Assembly (NCBI GenBank): GCA_964420285.1
Contig: CAYQTE010000010.1
Coordinates: 36,956-100,955 of the forward strand
DNA length: 64,000 nucleotides
Direction: 5' to 3'
Origin: CAYQTE01 sp964420285
GTDB lineage: Bacteria; Planctomycetota; Phycisphaerae; Tepidisphaerales; Tepidisphaeraceae
Shown: positions 26,058-34,555 of the stretch, one piece after another
How positions within the stretch are numbered: position 1 is the first letter of the stretch
Layout of the letters: every line of letters begins with the position of its first letter
The notes under the pieces: generated by a model
Databases searched by the model: none
The model's input: only the letters and a program-made list of their open reading frames with translations
Told to the model about the DNA's origin: nothing
Program-made: the position numbers and the translations under genes

Positions 26058-27356
26058 ATGACCAGCGGCAACGTGTTGGATTACGAGTCGCCCCAGAGGC
26101 CCGAGCGGCCGAAGGGGGCGCTGGCGACCATCTTTTTTATCGTGTTTACCGACCTGCTGGGGTTTGGGATCATCATCCCGCTACTGCCGTTTTATGCCAA
26201 GAGCTTTCAAGCCACGCCGTTGCAGGTGACGGTGCTGTTTTCGCTGTATTCGATCTGCCAGTTTGCGGCGGCGCCGATATTGGGGGCGATCAGCGACCGC
26301 TATGGGCGGCGGCCGGTGCTGGTGTTTTCGCAGTTGGGAAGTGTTGCGGGGTATTTGCTTTTGGGAGTGGTGACGGCGTCGCATGGGCTGCGGCCGCATA
26401 CGTCGCTCATGCTGATTTACCTGTCGCGGATCATCGACGGGCTGAGCGGCGGGAACATTTCGACGGCGCAGGCGTATATCACCGACGTGACGGCGCCATC
26501 GGAACGGGCCAGGGGAATGGGAGTGCTGGGTGCGGCGTTCGGGGTGGGATTCGCGGCCGGGCCGGCGCTGGGCGGCGTGCTGGGACATTACAACCCCGCC
26601 TGGCCGGCGTTCGTGGCGGCGGCGTTCAGTTTCACGGCGATGCTGATGACGGCGACGCGGCTTAAGGAGGCGCGCGTCCATGAAGAGGTTGAGGCGGAGG
26701 CGTGGCTCCATCCACGGCGGTTTGCGCCGGTGTTGCGCAATAGGACGGTGGTGCAGTTGGTCTTGATCTCGTTCATCAGCATGATCGCGTTCTCGATGCT
26801 GGAGAGCATTTCCGCGCTGTATTTCAGCGAGCCGAGCGTGTTTGGCTGGAAGGAACTGGGTGTGGGGCTGTATTTCGGGTTCATCGGGTTGAACATCGTG
26901 ATCGTGCAGGGAGGATTGATCGGACGGCTGAGCAAGCGGTTTGGCGAGTGGCCGCTGGCGATTACGGGTGCGGCCTTTTATGCCCTTGGGATGGTGTCGA
27001 TGGTGGCGGTGGGATACCGGCCGCTCTTGGCGATTCTGCTGCCAGGTGCGGTGCTCAGCGCCTGTGGGCGCAGTTTGCAGATGCCGAGTTTGTATGCGCT
27101 GATTTCCAGGAAGAGTGATCCGCGGCAGCAAGGGGTTGTATTCGGATTGAACCAGGGGATGAGCAGCCTGGCGCGCGTGGCCGGTCCGGCAATTGCGGGG
27201 GTTATCTACACGCACGCGATCACGGGGCCGTATGCGCTGGCGGGCGCCATCATGATCTTGGCGGGACTGTGGACGGCGGGGATGGCGATGTCGGCGGGAC
27301 CGGATACGGCCAATGCGGTGGACGATCCGCGTTTTGAAGTCGGCGCGGCGGAGTGA
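26058..27356 (+). CDS. MFS transporter, DHA1/TetA-like
   Basis: 432 residues and about 12 membrane segments from the ATG at 26058 (GAGGGG just before). The MFS motif A is ILGAISDRYGRRPVLV between segments 2 and 3. LSGGNISTAQAYITDVT and the motif-C-like GVGFAAGPALGGVLG place it with drug/H+ antiporters (TetA/Bcr type). The substrate is unknown. A TATAAG at 26046-26051 with TTGGAT 18 bases upstream resembles a promoter, but transcription would then start at about the ATG itself. It ends one base before the convergent protease gene. Confidence 0.88.
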   Translation: MTSGNVLDYESPQRPERPKGALATIFFIVFTDLLGFGIIIPLLPFYAKSFQATPLQVTVLFSLYSICQFAAAPILGAISDRYGRRPVLVFSQLGSVAGYLLLGVVTASHGLRPHTSLMLIYLSRIIDGLSGGNISTAQAYITDVTAPSERARGMGVLGAAFGVGFAAGPALGGVLGHYNPAWPAFVAAAFSFTAMLMTATRLKEARVHEEVEAEAWLHPRRFAPVLRNRTVVQLVLISFISMIAFSMLESISALYFSEPSVFGWKELGVGLYFGFIGLNIVIVQGGLIGRLSKRFGEWPLAITGAAFYALGMVSMVAVGYRPLLAILLPGAVLSACGRSLQMPSLYALISRKSDPRQQGVVFGLNQGMSSLARVAGPAIAGVIYTHAITGPYALAGAIMILAGLWTAGMAMSAGPDTANAVDDPRFEVGAAE

Positions 27357-27794
27357 TTATTCTGCCTCCGAGATGATCTGTTTGGGATCGCGGGGGACAA
27401 GGCGCTGGCCGAGGCAGTCGATCAGAAAATCGAGGTCTTCCAGGACAATCGCGCCGATCAAGACAGATTCGCGGTCGGGCTCGACGATGGCGTTGAATGT
27501 ACTTTGGCGGCCGCCGTAGGCGAGACGCAAGTCACTGACGATGTCTCGATCGGCGGTGTGGCCATCGGCGTAGCGGACGGTGGCACGGCCGGTGGTTTCC
27601 AAGCCGAGTTGCCGTGCGATGGATGCCGGAATGACCAGACGCGAGGCACCGCTGTCGACAACTCCGCGAACCCGGGCATGGCGAACCTGCTCCGGCCGGA
27701 GATGCCCGTCCTCGGCGCGATAAATGTCCTTGTTGTTGGTCAACTCCAATTCGACGGAAAAACGCCCGATCGTCGGCTCCTTATTGGCGATCAT
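27357..27794 (-). CDS. Retropepsin-like (clan AA) aspartic protease
   Basis: 145 residues, a single catalytic half. The catalytic motif is GVVDSGASRLVIPASIARQL (DSG in place of DTG), followed by YADGHTADRDIVSDLRL and the late IGAIVLEDLDFLIDCLGQ that resembles the ILGxxxL flap-side motif of clan AA. A homodimer would be needed for activity. There is no signal peptide, so it is cytoplasmic. Its partner substrate is unknown; a single such gene next to an MFS transporter does not indicate a retroelement. Confidence 0.78.
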   Translation of the reverse strand: MIANKEPTIGRFSVELELTNNKDIYRAEDGHLRPEQVRHARVRGVVDSGASRLVIPASIARQLGLETTGRATVRYADGHTADRDIVSDLRLAYGGRQSTFNAIVEPDRESVLIGAIVLEDLDFLIDCLGQRLVPRDPKQIISEAE

Positions 27795-27894
27795 GGCAAC
27801 TCCTGGTTCAGGGCCCTGTCTGACACCGACAGGACATTCTATACGCCCGCCGAAGCGGTCGCGCTACTTTGCGTTAGGAAATATCGAACGTCGC

Positions 27895-29586
27895 TCATCC
27901 GCCCGGCGGCGTCAGGACGCAGTGGCGCAGGCGAAGCGGGTGATCGGGCGCCGGACGTTCGATCCTGGCATCATCGGCGGCGGGAAGAACGGTGAAATGG
28001 TTGGCGGCGGCCGTTTGCAGCTCCCACGCTTTGGACATCACGTCATCGGGGTCCACCATCAGATAGAGGTCTTGTTTGGACAAATCGATGGACGGTATGT
28101 CGGTCTGCTCGACGACGCGCCGGGCGGAATACCACGACAGCTCGCGTGCGGTCTTCGTGGGGGCAAGAACCCACGCATCGGCGGGCACCTTATCGCGGAT
28201 CAAGCGGCCCATGTCCGCAAGACCAACGCCGCCGAGGTAGCCGCGACGCAGGAACTCGTCATGCACCAGATGCCCGAATTTGGCCAGAGCCTTGTACTGA
28301 TCCAGGTGCCTTTGATCGAGGTAGGGAAGCGTCCGCTGCTCGATCACGTAGCCGCCGATCGGCATCAGGTTGAACACCAATTGCCACAGCAACAGAACCG
28401 CGGCGACGGGATTTCCCCACGGCGAAGGCAGCTTGCGATTCAGCCAGCACACGATCAGCCACCAGGCATATTCCAGCAGCGGCAGCACCGCCAGCACATA
28501 ACGATCGTGCGGCAGAACCAGCAGCATCACGCCGACGGTCGATGCAACCCACAATCCCCACAGTGGCCGCTGGATAACCAGGCTCATGCCCACGCCCAGG
28601 ATCGCGATGGTGGCCGGAATGCTCACCCAAAAGAGATGCTGGCCGAACATCGCGGCGGCCAGGTGGATATTGAGCATGTCCAGGAGGTTCTGCCAGATGA
28701 CGAGCAGCTCGAGGCGCGGATTGCGAAACTGGCTGAGGACGGATTGTTCGTAGACATCCAACTGGCTGCCGGCGGCGCGGCGGGGGTCGAGGATATAGAA
28801 GACGGCGACGCTGGCCAGCAGCAGGCCGACAACGCCAGCGACGCGCCAGGCAAAGCCGCGCCGCCAGGCGGTGACGAGCGCGACGAGAATCACGACGGGC
28901 ACGAACGCCAGCATCGTCGGACGCATGGTCACGACATCGGCCATGCCGATGATGATCAGCGCCCAGTCGTACCATCGGCCGCGATGCGCAGGCAGGGTTG
29001 CGGGCGATACCGGCGCCAGGGAGCTTTGCGGGCCAAAAAGAGCCTCAAATCCGCACAGGACAGCCAGGACTCCGGTAAGAAACGGCATGTCGGTCATGAT
29101 CTCGAAGCAATAGCGGAAGAAGAGCTTCGTGGCCGCCATGCCGAGCGTGACGATGATCGCCGTGCGCCGCCCGGCGAAGAGATTCATCAGCCGATACGTC
29201 AGCGCCAGAGCGATCATTCCCAGCACCAGCATCATGAGATTGGCGGGCCAGAGAGTGCCGGTTCCGAAGATCTTGAATGTGCCGGCCAGCAGAAGGGGCA
29301 GGCCGGGATATGCCAGAGTCTCGATCGAGCCGTGATACGTGTACCCGCGCCCCTCGGCGAGGTTGCGGGCAACGCAGAGGTAGAGCGCGCTATCCGGCTC
29401 CGGCCGCCACTGGCCGTTGAACGTGAGCAGATAAATGGCCGCCATGATCCCCGCCGGCCATCGCCAGCGGCGTTCGAGGAGGTCGCCCAGACGGGTCGTC
29501 AGCAGCGCGCGCCCGCCGGCCTGCGCGCCGCTCGCCCGGCTGTCCAGAGTTTCTCGAAGATTGATTTTCGCGCTCACGGCATCCAT
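27895..29586 (-). CDS. GT39-like polytopic glycosyltransferase
   Basis: 563 residues from the ATG at 29586. Many membrane segments are visible (WPAGIMAAIYLLTF; LMMLVLGMIALALTYRL; FAWRVAGVVGLLLASVAVFYI; others). The first periplasmic loop holds RPEPDSALYLCVARNLAEGRG, with the acidic motif of the GT-C/PMT superfamily, and YPGLPLLLAG. The C-terminal part is a soluble domain of about 130 residues. These enzymes use polyprenyl-phosphate sugars to glycosylate lipids or proteins outside the inner membrane. Acceptor unknown. Confidence 0.78.
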   Translation of the reverse strand: MDAVSAKINLRETLDSRASGAQAGGRALLTTRLGDLLERRWRWPAGIMAAIYLLTFNGQWRPEPDSALYLCVARNLAEGRGYTYHGSIETLAYPGLPLLLAGTFKIFGTGTLWPANLMMLVLGMIALALTYRLMNLFAGRRTAIIVTLGMAATKLFFRYCFEIMTDMPFLTGVLAVLCGFEALFGPQSSLAPVSPATLPAHRGRWYDWALIIIGMADVVTMRPTMLAFVPVVILVALVTAWRRGFAWRVAGVVGLLLASVAVFYILDPRRAAGSQLDVYEQSVLSQFRNPRLELLVIWQNLLDMLNIHLAAAMFGQHLFWVSIPATIAILGVGMSLVIQRPLWGLWVASTVGVMLLVLPHDRYVLAVLPLLEYAWWLIVCWLNRKLPSPWGNPVAAVLLLWQLVFNLMPIGGYVIEQRTLPYLDQRHLDQYKALAKFGHLVHDEFLRRGYLGGVGLADMGRLIRDKVPADAWVLAPTKTARELSWYSARRVVEQTDIPSIDLSKQDLYLMVDPDDVMSKAWELQTAAANHFTVLPAADDARIERPAPDHPLRLRHCVLTPPGG

Positions 29587-29650
29587 GCGAGCGAATGATC
29601 CTACCGAGAACGGCTGCACGATCACAACTCGGAAATCCAAAGAAGATGTT

Positions 29651-29680
29651 TGACTCCGAAGTAAATCGCTCAATAGGATC
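29651..29680 (+). promoter_or_regulatory. Possible promoter of the surface-protein gene
   Basis: TTGACT and TAGGAT with an 18-base spacer, about 140 bases before the start at 29822. The leader contains small hairpins (AACCGC/GCGGTT) but no riboswitch I recognise. Confidence 0.4.
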
Positions 29681-29821
29681 GCCGTCTCAGGTCAGGTTGC
29701 ACGGCCTGATTCCGGATGTTGAAGAGAACCGCCAAGCGGTTGGGCAGTGCAGGGCGAGTGGCGGTATACGCGCAATTGGCAACGGCAAAGTTTACTCGAT
29801 CCGAATTCCAAGGAGTTCAGC

Positions 29822-32656
29822 GTGACGAATCTTCGCGTAGTTGGCTTGTTGAGTTCAAGAATCACCGCATCCAGAAGAACAAATATACACATCCCGCGCC
29901 GCCGCGCGCGGGCCGTTGCCGCGGCGATTGAGTCGCTCGAACAGCGCGTGCTGCTGTCGACCAGCTATGCCCTTACCACGCTGGCAAATTTCAACGGCAC
30001 AAACGGGGCGCAACCCGTCGCCGGTCTCGTGGCCGACAGTTCCGGCAACCTCTACGGCACGACGCAAACCGGCGGCACCGGCGACAGCGGCGCCGGGGGC
30101 ACCGTGTTTGAAGTCGCGGCCGGAACGCGCACCCTGTCCACTCTTGTCGACTTCAATTTCACCGACGGTGCCGAGCCGCAGGCCAGCCTGATCCTCGACG
30201 GAAACGGCAACCTCTATGGCACAACCGACGTCGGCGGTTTGGGAGATGACGGCATTGGCGATCACGATGGCACGGTGTTCAAAGTCGCGGCCGGGTCGAA
30301 CACCCCGACGACCTTGTACAACTTTAACGGCACGACCGATGCGGGCAACCCGGCGGGCAGCCTGTATATGGACTCCAGCGGCAACCTGTACGGCACGGCC
30401 CCGCTCTCGCTCTTCAGTAATGGCGGCGTCATCTACGAAATCCCGGCCGGAGGCCAATACACGGTTTTGACGTCATTCCCAACCAACCACGGCGGCCCGA
30501 CCGCGGGCCTCGTCGCCGACTCTTTGGGCAATCTGTATGGCTCTGCGCTGGTCGGCGGTCCCAGCCAAAACGGCAGCATCTTCGAATTGGCCAGCGGTTC
30601 GCACGCCTTCTCGACAGTCGCGACTTTCAACGGCACCGACGGCAGCGGTCCCGTCGGCAATCTGGCCGTCGACCACAACGGCGATCTTTTCGGCGTCACC
30701 GGCGAGGACGGGACGGCTAACGACGGCACAGTCTTCGAGGTTGCGGCCGGATCGAACACCGTCACGACTCTGGTAACGTTCAACAGCATCAATGGGTCAA
30801 ACCCAACCAACGGGGTGTACGTCGACTCCTCGGGCAACATCTATGGAACAACGGAAGTCGGTGGAGATCAATCGGTCAGAAGTAGCCTTGGCGTTGTCGG
30901 AGCCGGCACCGTTTTCGAAATCGCCGCCGGTACGCACAACCTAACGACTCTCTATGCCTTCACCGGTTTCAACGACGGCGGGTATTCCCAATCCAGCCTG
31001 ATCGTCGACAGCTCCGGCAATTTCTACGGGACGACCTCCACCGGCGGAACAGGCGGCGACGGCACGGTCTTCGAGCTCAGCCCGGTCATCCCGGCCAAGG
31101 TGGCTTTCACCCAGCAACCCGGCAATGCATCCACTGGCACAGCCATCTCCCCGGCCATCACCGTCTCGGTTGAAGGCGCCAACGGCACTGTCGCCGATCT
31201 GGACACTTCCACCGTCACACTCAGCATCACCAGCGGACCATCGGGCGCAACTCTCGGCGGCACGACCGCCGTTGCCGCCGTCAATGGCGTTGCGACTTTC
31301 AGCAATATCACACTCAGCCCGGCCGGCAATTACACGCTCACCGCATCGGACGGCTCACTGAGTACCGCCACCTCAAACTCATTCATGATTACCCAGTCAG
31401 CGGGCCCGGCGGCAAAACTGGCCTTCATCCAGCAACCCGAGAACGCGCTGGCCGGCGCGGATATTACTCCGGCCATCACTGTCGACGTCGAGGATTCCAA
31501 CGGCAATCTGATCACATCGGACAATTCCTCGACCGTGGTGTTGAGCATCGCCAGTGGACCGCCGGCCGGCACCGCGTCGGCGGGCGTGGTCAACGGCGTG
31601 GCGACGTTCAGCGGCGTCTATCTCAACACGGCCGGCACGTATAAGTTTCTGGCTACCGACGGCGCGCTGACCACCGCCACATCGAACCCGTTTCTCATCA
31701 GTAATGCGGCCGGCCCGGCGGCGAAACTGGCATTCATTCAGGAGCCCGAAAACACGGCCTCGGGCGCGCCGATCACTCCATCTGTCACTGTCGATGTCGA
31801 AGACTCCAGCGGCAACTTGGTCACATCGGATAGCTCCAGCACCGTGGTTCTGACCATCGCCAGCGGCCCGCCCGCCGGCACGGCCAGCGCCGGCGTCGTC
31901 AACGGCGTCGCCACGTTCACCGGCCTCTACCTCAACACAACCGGCACCTATACGCTCAAGGCCACCGACGGCTCGCTGACCAGCGCGACATCCACGTCAT
32001 TCAACATCGGCCAAGTCCAGCAAAGCTCCTTCGCCACGCTGACCAGCGGCGACCTTCTCGTCGAGGGAACCAGCGGCAATGACGTAATCACGTTGCAAGC
32101 CGATGGCAGCGGCAATGTCACCGCCACACTCAATGGAGTTACCTCGCAGCCGTTCACGCTCTCATCAGTCACTCTTATTGACGTGGAAGCCGGTGCGGGT
32201 AATGACTCCGTCACCGTCGAATCGAGCATGCCCGCAACCCTCGGCGTCAGCGTTCAGGGCGGGCCCGGCGATGACACCATCATGGGCGGACCGGGCAACG
32301 ACACGCTCGGCGGCGGGGCCGGCAATGACTCCATCGCCGGCGGTCCCGGCGACGACTCCATTAAAGGCGGCCAGGGTGACGATGTTCTGGCCGGCGGCAA
32401 GGGCAACGACACCCTCTTCGGCAGCCTGGGCAACGACACCATGCGTGGCGGACTGGGCGATGATTCGCTCAACGGCGGGGCCGGAACCAACCAGTTCTAC
32501 GGCGGGCAGGGCAACAACTCGTTCTACGCCGTCAACGGAACGGCCGACCAGCTCTTTGCCGGTGCGGCCACGAATGACAGTCTCATCTATGGCCCCAGCG
32601 ACAATTACATCATTGAAAGCGGCACGATCCCGCCGGGGAATATCACTCTCGCATAG
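29822..32656 (+). CDS. Planctomycete surface protein: TIGR03803-like propeller, Ig-like domains, RTX-type Ca2+ repeats
   Basis: 944 residues from a GTG with AAGGAG six bases before. The basic N-terminus leads to IESLEQRVLLSTSYALTTL, the planctomycete extracellular-protein motif (LEPRxLLS type). Residues 50-420 carry about nine repeats with DSSGNLYGTTxxGG and GTVFEVAAG, the 'gloeo_Verruco' beta-propeller repeat. Three Ig-like repeats follow (PAKLAFIQQPENA ... TPAITVDVEDSNGN). The C-terminus has GGxGxDxxx nonapeptides (GGPGDDTIMGGPGNDTLGG onward), a calcium-binding RTX roll. It should be exported and surface-bound; RTX repeats fold on meeting outside calcium. No enzymatic motif is seen. Confidence 0.85.
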   Translation: MTNLRVVGLLSSRITASRRTNIHIPRRRARAVAAAIESLEQRVLLSTSYALTTLANFNGTNGAQPVAGLVADSSGNLYGTTQTGGTGDSGAGGTVFEVAAGTRTLSTLVDFNFTDGAEPQASLILDGNGNLYGTTDVGGLGDDGIGDHDGTVFKVAAGSNTPTTLYNFNGTTDAGNPAGSLYMDSSGNLYGTAPLSLFSNGGVIYEIPAGGQYTVLTSFPTNHGGPTAGLVADSLGNLYGSALVGGPSQNGSIFELASGSHAFSTVATFNGTDGSGPVGNLAVDHNGDLFGVTGEDGTANDGTVFEVAAGSNTVTTLVTFNSINGSNPTNGVYVDSSGNIYGTTEVGGDQSVRSSLGVVGAGTVFEIAAGTHNLTTLYAFTGFNDGGYSQSSLIVDSSGNFYGTTSTGGTGGDGTVFELSPVIPAKVAFTQQPGNASTGTAISPAITVSVEGANGTVADLDTSTVTLSITSGPSGATLGGTTAVAAVNGVATFSNITLSPAGNYTLTASDGSLSTATSNSFMITQSAGPAAKLAFIQQPENALAGADITPAITVDVEDSNGNLITSDNSSTVVLSIASGPPAGTASAGVVNGVATFSGVYLNTAGTYKFLATDGALTTATSNPFLISNAAGPAAKLAFIQEPENTASGAPITPSVTVDVEDSSGNLVTSDSSSTVVLTIASGPPAGTASAGVVNGVATFTGLYLNTTGTYTLKATDGSLTSATSTSFNIGQVQQSSFATLTSGDLLVEGTSGNDVITLQADGSGNVTATLNGVTSQPFTLSSVTLIDVEAGAGNDSVTVESSMPATLGVSVQGGPGDDTIMGGPGNDTLGGGAGNDSIAGGPGDDSIKGGQGDDVLAGGKGNDTLFGSLGNDTMRGGLGDDSLNGGAGTNQFYGGQGNNSFYAVNGTADQLFAGAATNDSLIYGPSDNYIIESGTIPPGNITLA

Positions 32657-32688
32657 TGAACGGATCGGGTTCGGATTGCGCGCGAGGT

Positions 32689-32717
32689 TTGAACTGCCGC
32701 CGCACGACCGGTAGCAT
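32689..32717 (+). promoter_or_regulatory. Possible promoter of the LptF-GT39-LptG operon
   Basis: TTGAAC and TAGCAT with a 17-base spacer, about 95 bases before the operon start at 32811. Confidence 0.42.
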
Positions 32718-32810
32718 GCGGGTTGTGATGTTATCCGCGTTGATTCCGCTGCCGCCTTTTTGTGTGCGGCGCATCTTGTTGGGGAGGCTCGTCACCGGAC
32801 CGACCCGCCG

Positions 32811-34538
32811 ATGAGTCGAACTCTCTTCTGGTATCTGTTCCGCGATCTGCTGCGCGTGTTCGTGCTGACCACGCTGGCGCTGGCGGGAATCATGAGCTTC
32901 GGCGGGTTGCTGCGGCCGCTGACCGAGCAGGGGCTGGATACCGGGCAAGTGGGGAAAATGCTGACCTATTTCGTGCCGGCGATGAGCACGTATTCATTGC
33001 CGGTCGCGGCGCTGTTCGCCACGACGATGGTGTATGGGCGGCTGGCGGCGGATAACGAGTTGACGGCCTGCCGGGCGGCGGGGATCGGTTTCGGCACCAT
33101 TGCGCTGCCGGCGCTGGTGCTGGGGTTGACGGCCGCGCTGTCGAGCCTGTTCCTGCTGTGTTACGTGGTGCCGGCGGCGACGCTGCGAGTCGAGCGGGTG
33201 ATCTATTCCAACGTGGCGAAACTGGTGGCCAACAAGATCGGGCGCGATCACCAGCTTCGGCTCAGCGTGGGCGGCCCGGTGATCTACGCGCCGTCGGCGC
33301 AGGTCGGGCAGGAAGAGGGCGGCAATCAGACGGTCCGGCTCATAGAACCGACAATCGTGACGACCGACTCGGTGCCGGAAGATCCGTCGAATCCGTCGGG
33401 GCCGAAGCTCAAGGTTCCGCATGAGATTTACATGGCCGACGAGGCGACGGTGTGGATACGGCTGAACGACGCGCAAAGGCCGGAACTGGGCATGACGGCG
33501 GCGGTGCAGGTAAGCGGCGGGGTTCGGTTTCCGCACGATCTTGCCGGGGATGAGCAGGTGGGGGTCGAGGAAACAACAGTGGCGAACATCAACATCCCTC
33601 CGCAGATTCGCGAAAACGTCAAGTTCATGGACGTGCGCGATCTCACCGACATCGCGGTCGATCCCGGCAAAAGCCAGCGGGTGAAACTGGCGGTCGATGA
33701 TTTCAAAGTCCGCGACCAGGGGCGTCAATACCTGGCCGACCTGATGGCGCAGCTCAACGGACCGTCCGGGTCGTGCGCCATATCGCGCACCACGACGGGC
33801 GGCGACGATCTGGCCTTGGGAGAGACGTATGTCGTCAGCCGCCAGGGCGCCGCCACAATCGGGATGGAGAAGGATGCGATCGTGATCGATTCGGGCGAGT
33901 CGGCCGATGCACGGCGGGCGCAGTTGGTGCGTCAGCGCAACGGCCACGTCGAGGTGCGGGCGCTGGGGCATCGGCTGCGCATTGAGGCGGAGCCGCAACC
34001 GAGCAACAAGACGATGGTGGTGACGATCGACGTGTTCGACGTGGTGGTGACGCCGGCCGATGCGCAGCCGACGCCGCGCGCGGCGTACAACCAGACGGTG
34101 GTGTGCGACATGCCGCCGGATGTGAGCCAGATCGCGAATCGGACGCTCAAGGATTACAACGCGACGAATCTAACCGATTTGCAGTGGAATTTTCTGAATC
34201 GCGAGCAGTTGTGCGTGGCCAACGACGTGCTCGCGGAATTGCACAGCCGGGCGAGTTTCGCCGTCAGTTGCCTGATCCTGGTGGTGGTCGGCACGGCACT
34301 GGGGTTGATGTTTCAAAGCGGGAACTTCCTCAACGCTTTTGCGGTGAGTTTTCTGCCGGCGCTGATGACGATCACGCTCATCGTGGGCGGCGCGCAGGCG
34401 GCCGGGCATCTGCCGGATAACGTGCTGGTCCCCCATTTCCGCGATCCGCTGCACATGGGAATCGCGCTGATCTGGAGCGGCAACGCGATGGTGCTGGCGC
34501 TGGCGGCGGTGCTGAGCTGGAAACTGAGCCGGACTTAG
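32811..34538 (+). CDS. LptF/LptG (YjgP/YjgQ) family permease with enlarged periplasmic domain
   Basis: 575 residues. Three N-terminal membrane segments carry family phrases (LFWYLFRDLLRVFVLTTLAL; TYFVPAMSTYSLPVAALFATTMVYGRL; DNELTACRAAGIGF). Three C-terminal ones include HSRASFAVSCLILVVVGTALGLMF. The periplasmic beta domain between them is about 340 residues, roughly twice that of typical LptF/LptG (about 360 residues in total). In the Lpt bridge, LptF and LptG form the inner-membrane channel that extracts LPS. It is 17 bases from the GT39 gene, and a second permease follows in the same operon. Confidence 0.85.
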   Translation: MSRTLFWYLFRDLLRVFVLTTLALAGIMSFGGLLRPLTEQGLDTGQVGKMLTYFVPAMSTYSLPVAALFATTMVYGRLAADNELTACRAAGIGFGTIALPALVLGLTAALSSLFLLCYVVPAATLRVERVIYSNVAKLVANKIGRDHQLRLSVGGPVIYAPSAQVGQEEGGNQTVRLIEPTIVTTDSVPEDPSNPSGPKLKVPHEIYMADEATVWIRLNDAQRPELGMTAAVQVSGGVRFPHDLAGDEQVGVEETTVANINIPPQIRENVKFMDVRDLTDIAVDPGKSQRVKLAVDDFKVRDQGRQYLADLMAQLNGPSGSCAISRTTTGGDDLALGETYVVSRQGAATIGMEKDAIVIDSGESADARRAQLVRQRNGHVEVRALGHRLRIEAEPQPSNKTMVVTIDVFDVVVTPADAQPTPRAAYNQTVVCDMPPDVSQIANRTLKDYNATNLTDLQWNFLNREQLCVANDVLAELHSRASFAVSCLILVVVGTALGLMFQSGNFLNAFAVSFLPALMTITLIVGGAQAAGHLPDNVLVPHFRDPLHMGIALIWSGNAMVLALAAVLSWKLSRT

Positions 34539-34555
34539 GTTCTGTCTGAAGCTGC

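Noticed and set aside
26181..27215. A 344-codon frame opposite the MFS gene
   Set aside because: Arg/His/Gln-rich shadow; the plus strand has 12 membrane segments and MFS motif A.
29690..29821. Riboswitch in the long leader of the surface-protein gene
   Set aside because: Only small simple hairpins are seen; no conserved riboswitch core is recognised.
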